Notes under the pieces: generated by a model
What the model was told of the DNA's origin: nothing
Databases searched by the model: none
Seen by the model: only the letters and a program-made list of their open reading frames with translations
Position numbers and translations under genes: made by a program
NCBI GenBank assembly: GCA_020205615.1
Contig: JAINUW010000728.1
Coordinates: 267,001 to 331,000, forward strand
Length of the DNA stretch: 64,000 nucleotides
Source: Panax quinquefolius
Lineage: Eukaryota; Streptophyta; Magnoliopsida; Apiales; Araliaceae
Reading direction: 5' to 3'
Shown here: piece by piece, positions 47,733 to 61,225 of the stretch
Layout of the letters: the number at the start of each line of letters is the position of its first letter
Position numbering within the stretch: the stretch's first letter is position 1

Positions 47733-49587
47733 TGTTAGGTTTGTAATATTCGTATGCACTTGAATCAAATTGCAAAAAAAGTGCGGAAGCGTGAAAAATC
47801 GAGTTTAAAAATTTACAAACCATATACGGATCACCCTTTATGCATAATTATTAATTAAACGAAAAGATAAAGAATAAAATCATACCTTGAAGATCGAGCT
47901 TCCTCGGTACAAGTTCACCTCCAAATCCTTTCGCGTTCAACTTGAATCCACCGGGTTTGGTTCCTTCCTTTGATCAACGTTAGCCACCCATATGTTTGGC
48001 CTCTGAGGTGATCCACCGAGGAAAATAAAGATACAAGAAGAAGGGGTATTGGCTCAACCCTAGTTTTCTATCTCATAGAAAAGGCGTACTCTCCACAAAT
48101 TGGAATTATTGTACGTTGTAAAGTCGATACCCGATATAAGACTCCTCTTATAAAGATATCAAGTAACCCTATTAAAATAAGGTATTATTTAATTAAACTC
48201 TTTTAATTAAATGGGCTCCCTAATCTTATTAGGGATAATTAATTAAACTCCTTTAATTAATTTTCCTCCTAATCCTATTAGGAATAAAATGAAAGTACTT
48301 ATATTAAATTAATTTCTAAACTCTTTTAGAAATTAAAAAATAATAATAATTGTAATAATATTAATAAGACTCCTCTTATTAATTTATATTTAATATTTCT
48401 AAAATATTAAATAATAAATATTAAGCTATTTAATTTATTCTATCACCATAGATTAAATTAAATATACATAACTATATTATTACGATTATGCCATTAACTT
48501 CTTAAATAATTATTCTTCCTTTTATGGTGTGACCCTTTAGGTTCTCCATATTAAAGCAGGTTGTGAATAAATCAATTAGAACAATTCTAATCTTCATTTA
48601 AATAAATAAATTAAACAAATAATTTATTTAAATAAATAATATTTATTCTACTGATAGGGATAAGCCTCCTAGCGATCAACGACTTTCCGGATAATATAGA
48701 TTTCAACATTAATCATAAAAGAACCTTTGAGTAAATAGTTCAAATACAATTCAATCCTTCCACCATCTGATGTCCCAATTAAATATAAGGCGTAGAATTC
48801 TTGTCAAGTCTTATTTTATTTAATTATATGTATTTCGATCCTTAAATGCACAACTCCAAATAATGCAAATTAGAAACTCCTTTCTAATTTCATTACGCCT
48901 TTGGCCAAGGACTCTTGGGTTGTCATTTATCGAATCACATAGGACATTTCTCTTCTTTTATTAGAAGTGGTAGATTCTTTATTGATCATACATTATCTCC
49001 ATGTATACAACTTATTATACCCAAGCATACCCTTTGATATACCTAAGGGTCTTAAGGAATAAGTCAAAGTATAACTCATCATACACAAGAATCTATGATG
49101 ATCTCAAGTCCAAGGATCACTTGTACTACTATCATTCTGAGAATTCTATTTGACAGGCAAATAAAACTCCATTAGGTATTCCTTAGCGAGCCACGTTCAA
49201 TTGAACTTATTCTCTAATAAGCACCTACATACTTGCTTTAGTGTCTCCACACAAATGATCATGAGATCAATCATCCTCATCCAATGAAGCAAAACGCGTA
49301 TGTACCGATCTATCCGGATTCACTAATCCCCAATTTAGTAATCCAATGATTGGGAACTATTTTAGTTTTAAGCTTTCTAATAATTTAGATCTCATTAGAA
49401 TGATCATCATCATTATTCTAAAAGCATTGCTTAAAACTATGGGTTTATCACATATTATAAAACAGCATCATGTAGATAATTAAAAGCCTTTAATAAATTA
49501 ATACTTTTTATTAATAAATGAATAAGATTGTTACAAAGTATATGCTTTATCATCAAACATGATTGGCTTGTGTGCATACTACTTTCA
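47733..49587 (-). repeat. Cluster LTR 3 (inner subtype)
   Basis: 1,855 bp, TGTTAGG...CTTTCA. Followed by the polypurine tract ATCTCCCACTTGCAC (complement) of the next unit. Confidence 0.92.
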
Positions 49588-52500
49588 ATCTCCCACTTGC
49601 ACTAAAGCGAATCGTCATGGTAACTCATACTCTTCTTCTCTAAGTGACGATTATCCTGCTATTGGATAAGCTTTAATTAATGGATATGTAATTTTGTTCA
49701 TGAGAGTCCACTATCTCTATAGTGATTTCCCATCTTTCAATGATTCTAATAATCAAATGAAAGTGCCACAACACATGTTTAGATCCAAGATGAGACTTAG
49801 GAACTATTCCTAGTTACGTAATGAACTTTTATCCAAACAATCAACTTGCGACTTCATTTATAGCTATATACTTTGTCTTTATCACTAAACCAAAGAACTC
49901 TTTCTTTGCTTTGGAACCTTTCAATTCTTTGCACCTTTATTCAAGATAACGCTTTACCTTAAAGTGGATTTTTCGTCATCTTAGTGCATCTCGAAAAACT
50001 TGAGTCATTAAGCCCTCTAGTTTTAATTTAGACCCACCATGAATATGATCACATCCTTAGTGTCGGTTAAGCACTTTAAGATGTTTTTCACTGACTCATA
50101 GTGAACTTCTCCATAATATGACTGATCAACATCAGGTCTCGTACATTTCATTGCATGCATGATTGTCACTCATGCGACCTATCTTTTCAGGAGTCTGTGG
50201 GGACTATTAAGAGAGATACACTCCATAGCTCATCGACATGAGACATCTCTTGGAGTTTGCCATGCTAAACGATTTTAGCATCAAATGAATATACGTTCCT
50301 TGTGTTAAGTCGAACATCCTCTTGAATCTATCTATATAGATTTTATCCCCAATTAAGATACTCTTCCCAAATCATTCGGGTAGGAATGTTTAGACAACTT
50401 TATCTTTACTGATTGTAGCATTGGTATGTAATTCCTCATCCGTAGTATATCAACATATAATACTAGAAATTTCACGACGCTCCCACTGACCCTTTTGTAC
50501 ACACTAGAAGTCTTACCTCATCGAATGTAACTTTGGATCATCATCTTCTATGATGTGTACCTCATCATCATCATCCATGATGAATCCATACCTCCTAGGT
50601 ATCTTTGGTACTATTCCAGATTTACGATTTGGTTGTGGTACAATAGGTCTATCTATAGGTTCCTCTTATTTGACTTATAGTATTTTGTGGTTCTTGAACT
50701 TTTCAAGATCTATTATCCTCCCACTAGCCCCTTCAATAATAAACACATTTATCTTAGAAGGCAGCGTGTTTCGCAACAAACACCTTTTGCTAAGTAGGAT
50801 TATAGAACATATACCCTAAACTTACTTTAGGATGTCCCACAAATTGTACTTGTCAAATCTTGTCCCAAGCTTATCCTTTGAAACCTTTTCACATAAGTTG
50901 GACAACCCCTTATCTTAACATACTTAAGATTAGGAATCCTCCACATCCATAACTTTTATGGAGTCTTGGGGTAGGATTTTGAGGTTACCATTTTCCGTAG
51001 ATATGCGACCATTTCTAGGACATAACCCTAGAAGGATCTTTGGAATGTCGGTAAAATCATTATGGATACCATGTCCAACAAGGTATGAATTTTCCATTCG
51101 GATACATCAATCAATTATTGCGTGTCGGGATGTTTCCATTATGAGAAAACCATTTGAGATGATTTAGAAACTTATTGCACAAGTATTTATTCCTTGATCT
51201 AATCAAAGAATCTTAATACTTTGTCAATTTGTTTCACTTACGAATTCTTTGAACCTTTCAAATAATTCACACTTGTATTCGACAAATACACACATTCAAC
51301 TCTTTGAATGATCATCTCCTTTTCTTATACTAGTTTGTTCAATATGCAAAATTATTTTCATGTAAGTCAAGTATACAAAATTTATTAAGTAATATTCGAT
51401 TCTATACAAAACATTATTATTATAAATAGAACAACAATTGTTCTTAATTATAATACCAAAAAAATTTTATTGTCCAACAATAAAATGGAAATAATGTTTT
51501 CAACGAGAACTAGAATACAATAACAACTTATTGACTTAATATATTTGCCCGTAGGCAGTGCTAAACTATAAGTTTCTATGGCTAATGTTGCAACCTTTGC
51601 TTCATTTCCCACACATAGGATTACTTATATTTGTTTAGCTTTCTCTACTGTTTGGTCCTTTCATAAATCTATATTTATGATAACCAAAGTTGGTATCCAA
51701 TACCCAAGTAGAACCTTGATTTAAAGAAAATTTATTTTAAATAATGAACAAATTTGTATTATGTAAGAAACTTCACTAAGCTTATTTGGTTATCCTCTGC
51801 AAGATGCTTCTCGCAGTTTCTTTCCAGTGTCCAGGCTTATTGCAGTGGAAGCAAACTCTTTTGCTATCCGTATCAGTTTTGTTCTTATTATTCTTTATTT
51901 TTGCCCTTTCTATTTATACCTTCTTCGAATCGTTCTTCTTTTCAGAAGATCCTTTGGCCCCTACCGGAAGACTTGGTCTTTCTTGGTTGGAAAGTGACTC
52001 TCAACATTTTTCAACATGATAAGCAAATCAACGAAATTTGGTATCTAGCTTGTTCATATGAAAAATTCACAACAATTATGAAAGGAGTAAAGGGAGTGAG
52101 TGCAAGATCAAATCTTGGCTCAACTCTCCATCCATGACAAAACTCGTTGTCCTAATTGATCAATCAAATTGATAATGTTAAGGACTTTTATCTCATCATT
52201 GTAGTGTCATTCGGTCATTCTAGATCGGAAGAGCTCCTTAGATATCTCGATATCTATCGGAGTCTACTTTCCTCACCATCAACTACTTGTTGTGCGGGGA
52301 ATATAGTAGGTGCATCCATAGTTTCATGCTGACGCTGAAGCTCGTTACTCATGGATGCGAGCATGATTCATTGAGCCAACTATGCATCATCTTGCCACTT
52401 TCTAAAAATAGCAATCTCTTCCTCAGAGGCATTGTCTGCAACCATTGCAGGGATAGGCGTATTAAGGATATAAGATAGCTTTTTAGCCATGAGAACTATT

Positions 52501-54395
52501 CTCAATTCCTTAACCAATCCGTTTAATACGGTCCGGTTAAATAACATCTAATATGTTTCGCAGTGATAGTAATTAAGACATTGTAAAATTTTGTAAATGA
52601 ATTTGTAATTAATAACATTTTAGCATACATTCTTTTATTAATTACCAAAATAAATTAGGTCTTGTTTTAAATTGGTATCTCCCACTATTTTCTTCAAACT
52701 ATATTACCTCACTTATATAGTTGGCAAAATCTAATTAAAGATTTGCTAGTGAGAATAAGGATCCCATTTCAAATGTATATAGCCTTGTGGTGACACAACA
52801 AACTATATATAAATAAATAGGTAGACAACTTTTGTCAATTACATCAACTATGCAACTCCTTTTCTTTTGCCTCTTAGATTATTTTGATCAGTGGTGGCAC
52901 ATCCAGAATCAAAATTATCCAAGTTAAGTCCGACCTAGCACTCCATATATTCAAAAAGAAAAATATCATCCTTGTGGTGACACAACAAAACAATATTGTT
53001 CAATTTTCTTTATAATTATCAAATGTGATAAATTAACATCTTAAATACTTAATACTTGCCTTGTGGTGACACAACAAACTCATATTAAATATTTAATACT
53101 CTATTAATTTTATCATGCTAGAAGGCGACGTTCGATATTCCAAATATCTTTGAACGCTTAGGACTTAATATAAAAATTAAGGGGTTTGTTATTAATTTGT
53201 CTCATCTTGTTTATCGCGCATGCAAATATATATATAAAATACGCGTCATATTAATGAACATGCGAAGCATGTTTGCATAATATATAATATATATAGTATA
53301 AGCATGCACATATAGAATACTATATTCTACCTGGATTGATTATGGACTTTTATTCTAGTTTGGTTCACTAGAGCCACCAAGTGAACCAAAAGGTCAAACC
53401 CTAGGGGTGCAAGAAATAATATTTAAATATAACTATTACATTTAAACCCGGGCTCCATTACAAACGGTCTTCAAGCGCTCCTTGTTCCTTGATCTCCAAT
53501 TTTTCCAAATTAATTCTAACTATTCCTATTACAAAACTATTTAAAATAAATAGAAACCTTGATCGTGATCGAGGGAAGTACATAGGAGGAGATAGAATTT
53601 ACATTAAGAAAAATTAGAGAAGGCGAGGTATGCAGACCCATTTAATAAAACCCATACATTCGTGCATCCAACTAAAATAAAATCCAATCGCATTGGTCGA
53701 TAGTCCATAATCAATCCCATTTATTATCATACACATCATCATATGCATCAATAAATAACATTCATCTTATGAATAATAAACATTTAATATATATATTGAT
53801 ATCATTTAATGGGCAACATTTAGTTGGTATAAAATCTAATTTTGAATCAAAATAAACTCCTTTATTTTAATCCAAATTTAAATCAAAATAAAACTATTTT
53901 ATTTTAATCAAAATTTTAATCAAAATAAACTCCTTTATTTTAATTAATTATGGAATCCAATTCCATATAAAAAAAATTATTAAAGGAAACACGGATTATC
54001 TTTCATATTCACAAATAAACTCCTTTATTTTGAATAATATGAAATCTTATTTCATATCTAAATAAACTCCTTTATTTAAGGAAAATCTTGATTCTTTTTC
54101 CTATTCACAAATAAACCTTTTATTTTTTGAATAATATGAAATCTTATTTCACATCTAAATAAACTCTTTTATTTAAGGAAAAATAGAATCCAATTTTAAC
54201 TCCAATTAGTTATCATGGAATCCAATTCCAACTCTAATTAGTTAGCATGAAATCTCAATTTTAAAATTAAAATAAACATTTTATTTTAATTATAAAATTA
54301 TTAAGATTAAAATAAAACTTTTATATTTTAATATTAAAATAAACTTTTATTTTAAAATTAAAATAAACTTTTATTTTAATTATATAATAATTAAG

Positions 54396-54472
<77 letters not shown>

Positions 54473-54809
54473 AACCTTATATATGTATCAAATATATATA
54501 TATATATATATATATATAATAACTTTTGAAGACTTTTGAATCATGGCCACGCTGAGTACTTAATTCTTTAGTTAGTGAATTCGGTAATAACATATATCAT
54601 ATATATATAACCCCTTTGACAAATGTAATCACGAGTCATTTTAAAGTAAATCGTGAAAAAAAAATATATTTCACGTTTTATTTATTTATTTTTATTTTAA
54701 ATTTTATACAATAAAATTATGCCCAATTAAATTGTTCTAAACACATATCAATATACATATCAAATTAAAACAATTAATAATTTGCATAAAGGTTTGGCTC
54801 TGATGCCAC
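49588..54809 (-). pseudogene. gag-pol: Copia internal region 3 (inner unit)
   Basis: Nearly the same content and length as region 2: intact PBS at 54791-54808; TA tracts about 54398-54470 and 54493-54518; hairpin array 54390-53840; spaced repeats 53080-52780; gag 52560-51780; protease, integrase remnants, Asp-rich segment near 50580-50530, RT C-terminal fragment, RNase H, and polypurine tract 49588-49603. It shares unit-specific readings with region 2 (GGCAGCGTGTTTCGCAAC; CCCGTAGGCAGTGCTAAAC) that differ from region 1. Open frames on the + strand over gag (for example 51754-52137) are antisense shadows. Confidence 0.8.
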
Positions 54810-56667
54810 TGTTAGGTTTGTAATATTCATTGTGCGAATCAAATTGCACAAAAGTGCGGAAACTTGGAAAAATCAGAGTTTAAAAATTTATAAACCATAT
54901 ACCCGGATCACCCTTTATGCATAATTATTAATTAAACGAAAAGATAAAGAATAAAATCATACATTTGAAGATCGAGCTTCCTCAGGTACAAGTTCACCTC
55001 CAAATCCTTTCGCGTTCAACTTGAATCCACCGGGTTTGGTTCCTTCCTTTGATCAACGTTAGCCACCCATATGTTTAGCCTCTAGAAGTGATCCACCAAG
55101 GAAAAATAAAGATACAAGAAGAAGGGGTATTGGCTCAACCCTAGTTTTCTATCTCTATAGAAAAGACGTACTCTCCCACAAATTGGAATTATTACGTAGT
55201 CATGATATCTGATATAAGACTCCTCTTATAAAGATATCAAGTAACCCTATTAAAATAAGGTATTATTTAATTAAACTCTTTTAATTAAATGGGCTCCCTA
55301 ATCTTATTAGGGATAATTAATTAAACTCCTTTAATTAATTTTCCCTCCTAATCCTATTAGGAATAAATGAGAGTACTTATATTAAATTAATTTCTAAACT
55401 CTTTTAGAAATTAAAATAATAATAATAATTGTAATAATATTAATAAGACTCCTCTTATTAATTTATATTTAATATTTCTAAAATATTAAATAATAAATAT
55501 TAAGCTATTTAATTTATTCTATCACCATAGATTAAATTAAATATACATAACATATTATTATGATTATGCCATTAACTTCTTAAATAATTATTCTTCCTTT
55601 TATGGTGTGACCCTTTAGGTTCTCCATATTAAACCTAGGTTGTGAATAAATCAATTAGAACAATTCTAATCTTATTTAAATAAATAAATTGAACAATTTA
55701 TTTATTTAAATAAATAATATTTATTCTACAATAGGGATAAGCCTCCCTAGCGATCAGCGACTTTCCGGATAATATAGATTTCAACATTAATCATAAAAGA
55801 ACTTTTGAGTAAATAGTTACCGCACAATTCAATCCTTCCACCATACAATGTCCCAATTAAATATAAGACATGGAATTCTTTGTTAAGTCTTATTTTATTT
55901 AATTATATGTATTTCGATCCTTAAATGCACAACTCCAAATAAATCAAATTAGAAACTCCTTTCTAATTTCATTCTCGCCTTGCCGAGGACTCTTTGGGTT
56001 GTCATTTATCGAATCACATAGGACATTTCTCTTCTTTCATTAGAAGTGGTAGATTCTTTATTGATCATACATTATCTCCATGTACAACTTATTATACCCA
56101 AGCATACCCTTTGATATACCCTAAGGGTCTTAAGGAATAAGTCAAAGTATAACTCATCATACACAAGATACTATGATGATCTCAAGTCCAAGGATCACTT
56201 GTACTACTATCACTCTGAGAATTCCTATTGACAGCAAATAAAACTCCATTAGGTATTCCTTAGCGAGCCAATGCGTTCAAAGTGAACTTATTCTCTAATA
56301 AGCACCTACATACTTGCTTTAGTGTCTCCACACAAATGATCATGAGATCAATCATCCTCATCCAATGAGCAAGCAACGTATGTACCAATCTATCCAGATT
56401 CACTAATCCCCAATTTAGTAATCCAATGATTGAGAACTATTTTAGTTTTAAGCTTTCTAATAATTTAGATCTCATTAGAATGATCATCATCATTATTCTA
56501 AAAGCATTGCTTAAAACTATGGGTTTATCACATATTATAAAACAGCATCATGTAGATAATTAAAAGCCTTTAATAAATTAATACTTTTTATTAATAAATG
56601 AATAAGATTGTTACAAAGTATATGCTTTATCATCAAACATGATTGGCTTGTGTGCATACTACTTTCA
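54810..56667 (-). repeat. Cluster LTR 4 (inner subtype)
   Basis: 1,858 bp. Its CTTTCA end at 56667 is complete, but what follows is leader sequence (TACTTGCGTTGTGGTGACAC) and not a polypurine tract. Confidence 0.92.
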
Positions 56668-58504
56668 TACTTGCGTTGTGGTGACACAACAAACTCATAT
56701 TAAATATTTAATACTCTATTAATTTTATCATGCTAGAAGGCGACGTTCGATATTCCAAATATCTTTGAACGCTTAGGACTTAATATAAAAATTAAGGGGT
56801 TTGTTATTAATTTGTCTCATCTTGTTTATCGCGCATGCAATATATATATATAAAATACGCTATTATATTAATGAACATGCAAGCATGTTTGCATAATATA
56901 TAATATATATAGTATAAGCATGCATATAGAATACTATATTCTACCGGATTGATTATGGACTTTTATTCTAGTTTGGTTCACTAGAGCCACCAAGTGAACA
57001 AAAGGTCAAACCCCCAAGGGTGCAAGAAATAATATTTAAATATAACTATTACATTTAAACTTGGGGCTCCATTACAAACGGGTCTTCAAGCTCCTTGCTC
57101 CTTGATCTCCAATTTTTCAAAATTAATTCTAACTATTCCTATTATAAAACTATTTAAAATAAATAGAAACCTTGATCGTGATCGAGGGAAGTACATAGGA
57201 GGAGATAGAATTTACATTAAGAAAAATTAGAGAAGGCGAGGTACGTGAGACCCCATTTAATAAAACCCATACATTTATGCATCCAACTAAAATAAAATCC
57301 AATCGCATTGGTCAATAGTCCATAATCAATCCCATTTATTATCATACACATCATCATATGCATCAATAAATAACATTCATCTTATGAATAATAAACATTT
57401 AATATATATATTGATATCATTTAATGGGCAACATTTAGTTGGTATAAAATCTAATTTTGAATCAAAATAAACTCCTTTATTTTAATCCAAATTTAAATCA
57501 AAATAAAACTATTTTATTTTAATTTATCCAATTTTGAATAAAATAAACTATTTTATTTTAATCAAAATCTTTAATCAAAATAAACTCCTTTATTTTAATT
57601 AATTACGGAATCCAATTTCATGTAAAAAAAATTATTAAAGGAAACACGGATTATCTTTCCTATTCACAAATAAACTCCTTTATTTTGAATAATATGAAAT
57701 CTTATTTCATATCTAAATAAACTCCTTTATTTAAGGAAAGATCGATTCTTTTTCCTATTCACAAATAAACCTTTTATTTTGAATAATATGAAATCTTATT
57801 TCATATCTAAACAAACTCCTTTATTTAAGGAAAGATGGATTTACTTCCTATTCACAAATAAACTCCTTTATTTTAGAAAAATAAAATCCAATTTCAACTC
57901 CAATTAGTTATCATGGAATCCAATTCCAACTCTAATTAGTTAGCATGAAATTCTAATTTTAAAATTAAAATAAACTTTTTATTTTAAGATTAAAATGAAC
58001 TTTTATTTTAAAATTAAAATAAACTTTATTTTAATTCTAAAATTATTAAGAATAATATATATATATATAAATTATATATATATAATATTACGGTAATTTA
58101 TATATATTATATATAATATAAATTACGTTATATATATCATATATATATTAACTTCATATTAATTATAACTTCATAATTATATATACGAATTCCGTGCTAT
58201 CCTTTTTTTTTTTATGTTGCCAAGTCCGTGGCTTAACTATTCATATTCTATCTAGTTAATTGCATGCTCCTTTTCTTTTCCACGTGGCCACGCAAGCTAC
58301 AAGATCAACTTTTTGAAAAAAGCATCAACGGAATCCGCGGAAAAAATCGGGATTACCGAAATTATTTCAGTTTTCCTTTTTTTTTTTTTTAATAAATTTT
58401 ATACAATAAAATTATGCCCAATTAAATTGTTCTAAACACATATCAATATACATATCAAATTAAAACAATTAATAATTCGCATAAAGGCTTGGCTCTGATG
58501 CCAC
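56668..58504 (-). other. Copia leader remnant of the outer element
   Basis: Only leader survives here; gag and pol are absent. From the right: PBS 58486-58503 (intact, GGCTCTGATGCCA complement), an AT-rich stretch with T-runs and CACGTGGCCACG near 58281-58292, TA tracts near 58050-58155, the hairpin array 58030-57465 (six exact GGAG loops), and one spaced GTGTCACCACAAC repeat at the left junction. The 58200-58400 part resembles copy A and not the inner units, so this belongs to the outer element. Confidence 0.78.
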
Positions 58505-60385
58505 TGTTAGGTTTGTAATATTCATGAACGCAATCAAATTGCATAAAAAGTGCGGAAACGTGTAAAATCAGAGTTTAAATTTTTTACAAACCATATACCC
58601 GGATCACCCTTTATGCACAATTATTAATTAAATGAAAAAGATGAATAATAAGAATCATACCCTTGAAGATCGAGCTTCCTCAGGTACAAGTTCACCTCCA
58701 ATCCTTTTCGCGTTCAACTTGAATCCACCGGGTTTGGTTCCTTCCTTTGATCAATGTAAGCCACCCAAGTGTATGGCCTCTAGAGGTGATCCACCAAGGA
58801 AAAATAAAGATTTAAGAAGAAAGGGTATTGACTCAACCCTAGTTTTCTATCTCTATAGAAAAAGGGAGTACTCTCCCAACTATTGGAATTACGTATGTTG
58901 TAAAAGTCAACAACCCCCCACCCATAATAAGACTCCTCTTATTTATAGATATGGGCAAACCACCTTAACAATTAAGGAATTGGGATTTATTTAATTAATT
59001 AAATTCTTTTAATTAATTAATCTCCCTAATCTTATTAGGGATAATTAATTAAACTCCTTTAACTAATTTTCCTTCCTAATCCAATTAGGAATAAATGAGA
59101 GTACTTATATTAAATTAATTCCTAAATTCTTTTAGAAATTAAAATAATAATAATTGTAATAATATTAATAAGACTCCTCTTATTAATTTATATTTAATAT
59201 TTCTAAAATATTAAATAATAAATATTAGGCTATTTAATTTATTCTATCACCATAGATTAAATTAAATATACATAACTATATTATTACGATTATGCCATTA
59301 ACTTCTTAAATAATTATTCTTCCTTTTTATGGTGTGACCCTTTAGGTTCTCCATATTAAGCAGGTTGTGAATAAATCAATTAGAACAATTCTAATCTTAT
59401 TTAAATAAATAAATTAAACAATTAATTTATTTAAATAAATAATATTTATTCTACAATAGGGATAAGACTCCCTAGCGATCAACGACTTTCCAGATAATAT
59501 AGATTTCAACATTAACCATAAAAGAACCTTTGAGTAAATAGTTACCGTACAATTCAATCCTTCCACCATACAATGTCCCAATTAAATATAAGACATAGAA
59601 TTACTGTCAAGTCTTATTTTATTTAATTATATGTATTTCGATCCTTAAATGCACTACTCCAAATAATACAAATTAGAAACTCCTTTCTAATTTCATTCTG
59701 CCTTGGCCAAGGACTACTGGGTTGTCATTTATCGAATCACATAGGACATTTCTCTTCTTTTATTAGAAGTGGTAGATTCTTTATTGATCATACATTATCT
59801 CCATGTACAACTTATTATACCCAAGCATACCCTTTGATATACCCTAAGGGTCTTAAGGAATAAGTTAAAGTATAACTCATCATACACAAGATACTATGAT
59901 GATCTCAAGTCCAAGGATCACTTGTCTACTATCACTCACTGAATTCTATTGACGAAGCAAGTAAAACTCCATTAGGTATTCCTTAGCGAGCCGCGTTCGA
60001 TGAACTTATTCTCTAATAAGCACCTACATACTTGCTTTAGTGTCTCCACACAAATGATCATGAGATCAATCATCTTCATCCAATGAGCAAGCAACGTATG
60101 TACCAATCTATCCGGATTCACTAATCCCTAATTTAGTAATCCAATGATTGGGAACTATTTTAGTTTTAAGCTTTCAAAGAATTTAGATCTCATTAGAATG
60201 ATCATCATCATTATTCTAAAAGCATTGCTTAAAACTATGGGTTTATCACATATTATAAAAAAGCATCATGTAGATAATTAAAAGCCTTTAATAGATTAAT
60301 ACTTTTTATTAATAAATGAATAAGATTGTTACAAAGTATATGCTTTATCATCAAACATGATTGGCTTGTGTGCATATTACTTTGA
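58505..60385 (-). repeat. Cluster LTR 5 (outer subtype)
   Basis: 1,881 bp. Begins like LTR 1 (ATTCATGAACGCAATC). The terminal bases on the right are CTTTGA rather than CTTTCA, so the element's first dinucleotide is TC in place of TG, a point change. AATAC follows at 60386-60390. Confidence 0.9.
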
Positions 60386-60390
60386 AATAC

Positions 60391-61225
60391 AGCTTTCAAA
60401 CTAAGATGGCTCCAGACCGGTATCAAATTACCAAGGTCAAAAAGCAAGTCAATGAGTCATTCATAAAGTATGCCCAAAGATGGAGGCGTCTGGTTGCTCA
60501 AGTTATCCCATCCATGATAGAGTCTGAAATTGTGATGACCTTTATAGATATTCAAGAAGCTCCATTTTATGAGAGGGTCCTAGATGGAATAGAAAAACCA
60601 TTCTCAGGAATGATTAAGCACGGAGAAATGGCTGAAATGGGATTGAAATATGGGAAGATTCAAGACCTCTCCGCATTAAAAGTCGTAGCTGAGCATATCC
60701 AGTCTGGAAGTTATCAGAACAACCCCTGAGGGTCTATAAGAAGAAAGAAGAGGATGTTTCCTTGATATTACAAGGATAAAAGGCAATCAAAGCTTTCCTA
60801 TTCAGAGGAGAAACTATTCCCCTTTTTCAGCACAACCTTCAAACCCTCCATTGCCAAAGAGTGGAGAAGTTAGACATACAAGAGTGTTCACACCCCTTAG
60901 GGGACTCACTCAAAAACATTCTCAAACTTCTGACAACTCAGAAGAAAATCACTTATCTCGTTCCATCAGCCAACCCTAGTGGAAAAGGTTTCTATACAAA
61001 CAAGAAGTGTGCTTACCATGTTTAAGCTCCAAGCCATGACACTCAGGATTGTTGGGCCCTTAAGCATAAGATCCAGGATGTAATTGACAGTGGTGAGATA
61101 GTGGTAACCAAGCCCGACCAACCACATGTTCAAGACAACCCTCTCCCCCAACACAAGGAAGAGGAAGTTAACATGATCAACATGGGCAGTGGTGAGAGCT
61201 CCAAATAACTCAAATATGTGGGTGG
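60391..61225 (+). pseudogene. gag: Host Tat/Ogre-like gag, segment 4
   Basis: Continues segment 3 in frame and is open to TGA at 60727-60729: FQTKMAPDRYQ, SFIKYAQRWRRLVAQV, IDIQEAPFYERVLDG, and GLKYGKIQDL. These are the YAQRWR and MxxxFxxxxxxPxYxRV blocks of Tat/Ogre gag. After several stops the C-terminal part is recognisable near 60995-61130: KKCAYH, SHDTQDCWALKHKIQDVIDSGEI, a CCHC-like knuckle with one in-frame TAA. It is cut at 61225 by another Copia element; the rest of gag and all of pol lie outside the window. Confidence 0.88.

Larger units (their letters stand above)
35327..60385 (-). mobile_element. Copia cluster: five LTRs and four internal regions in one insertion
   Basis: LTRs lie at 35327-37203, 40650-42499, 47733-49587, 54810-56667 and 58505-60385, all in - orientation with internal sequence between. 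Only the outermost ends are flanked by a target duplication: AATAC at 35322-35326 and 60386-60390. The outer LTRs share one subtype (ATTCATGAACGCAATC; TATA CTATAAATAAG). The inner three share another (shorter, no such TATA). Inner LTRs are spaced 7,083 and 7,077 bp apart. The left internal region joins outer-type gag-pol to inner-type leader at about 40222-40226. The right end of the inner array abuts outer-type leader exactly at an LTR terminus (56667/56668). An outer element with a nested inner element that grew in tandem explains this. Confidence 0.85.

Noticed and set aside
51754..52137. Plus-strand open frame of 127 codons (and similar ones at 39487 and 44665)
   Set aside because: Antisense of the same Copia gag region in the minus-oriented cluster.
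58632..58994. Plus-strand open frame of 120 codons, also seen in shorter form at 35462
   Set aside because: It lies wholly inside Copia LTR 5 (and LTR 1) and is antisense to the U5/R region; no protein motif.
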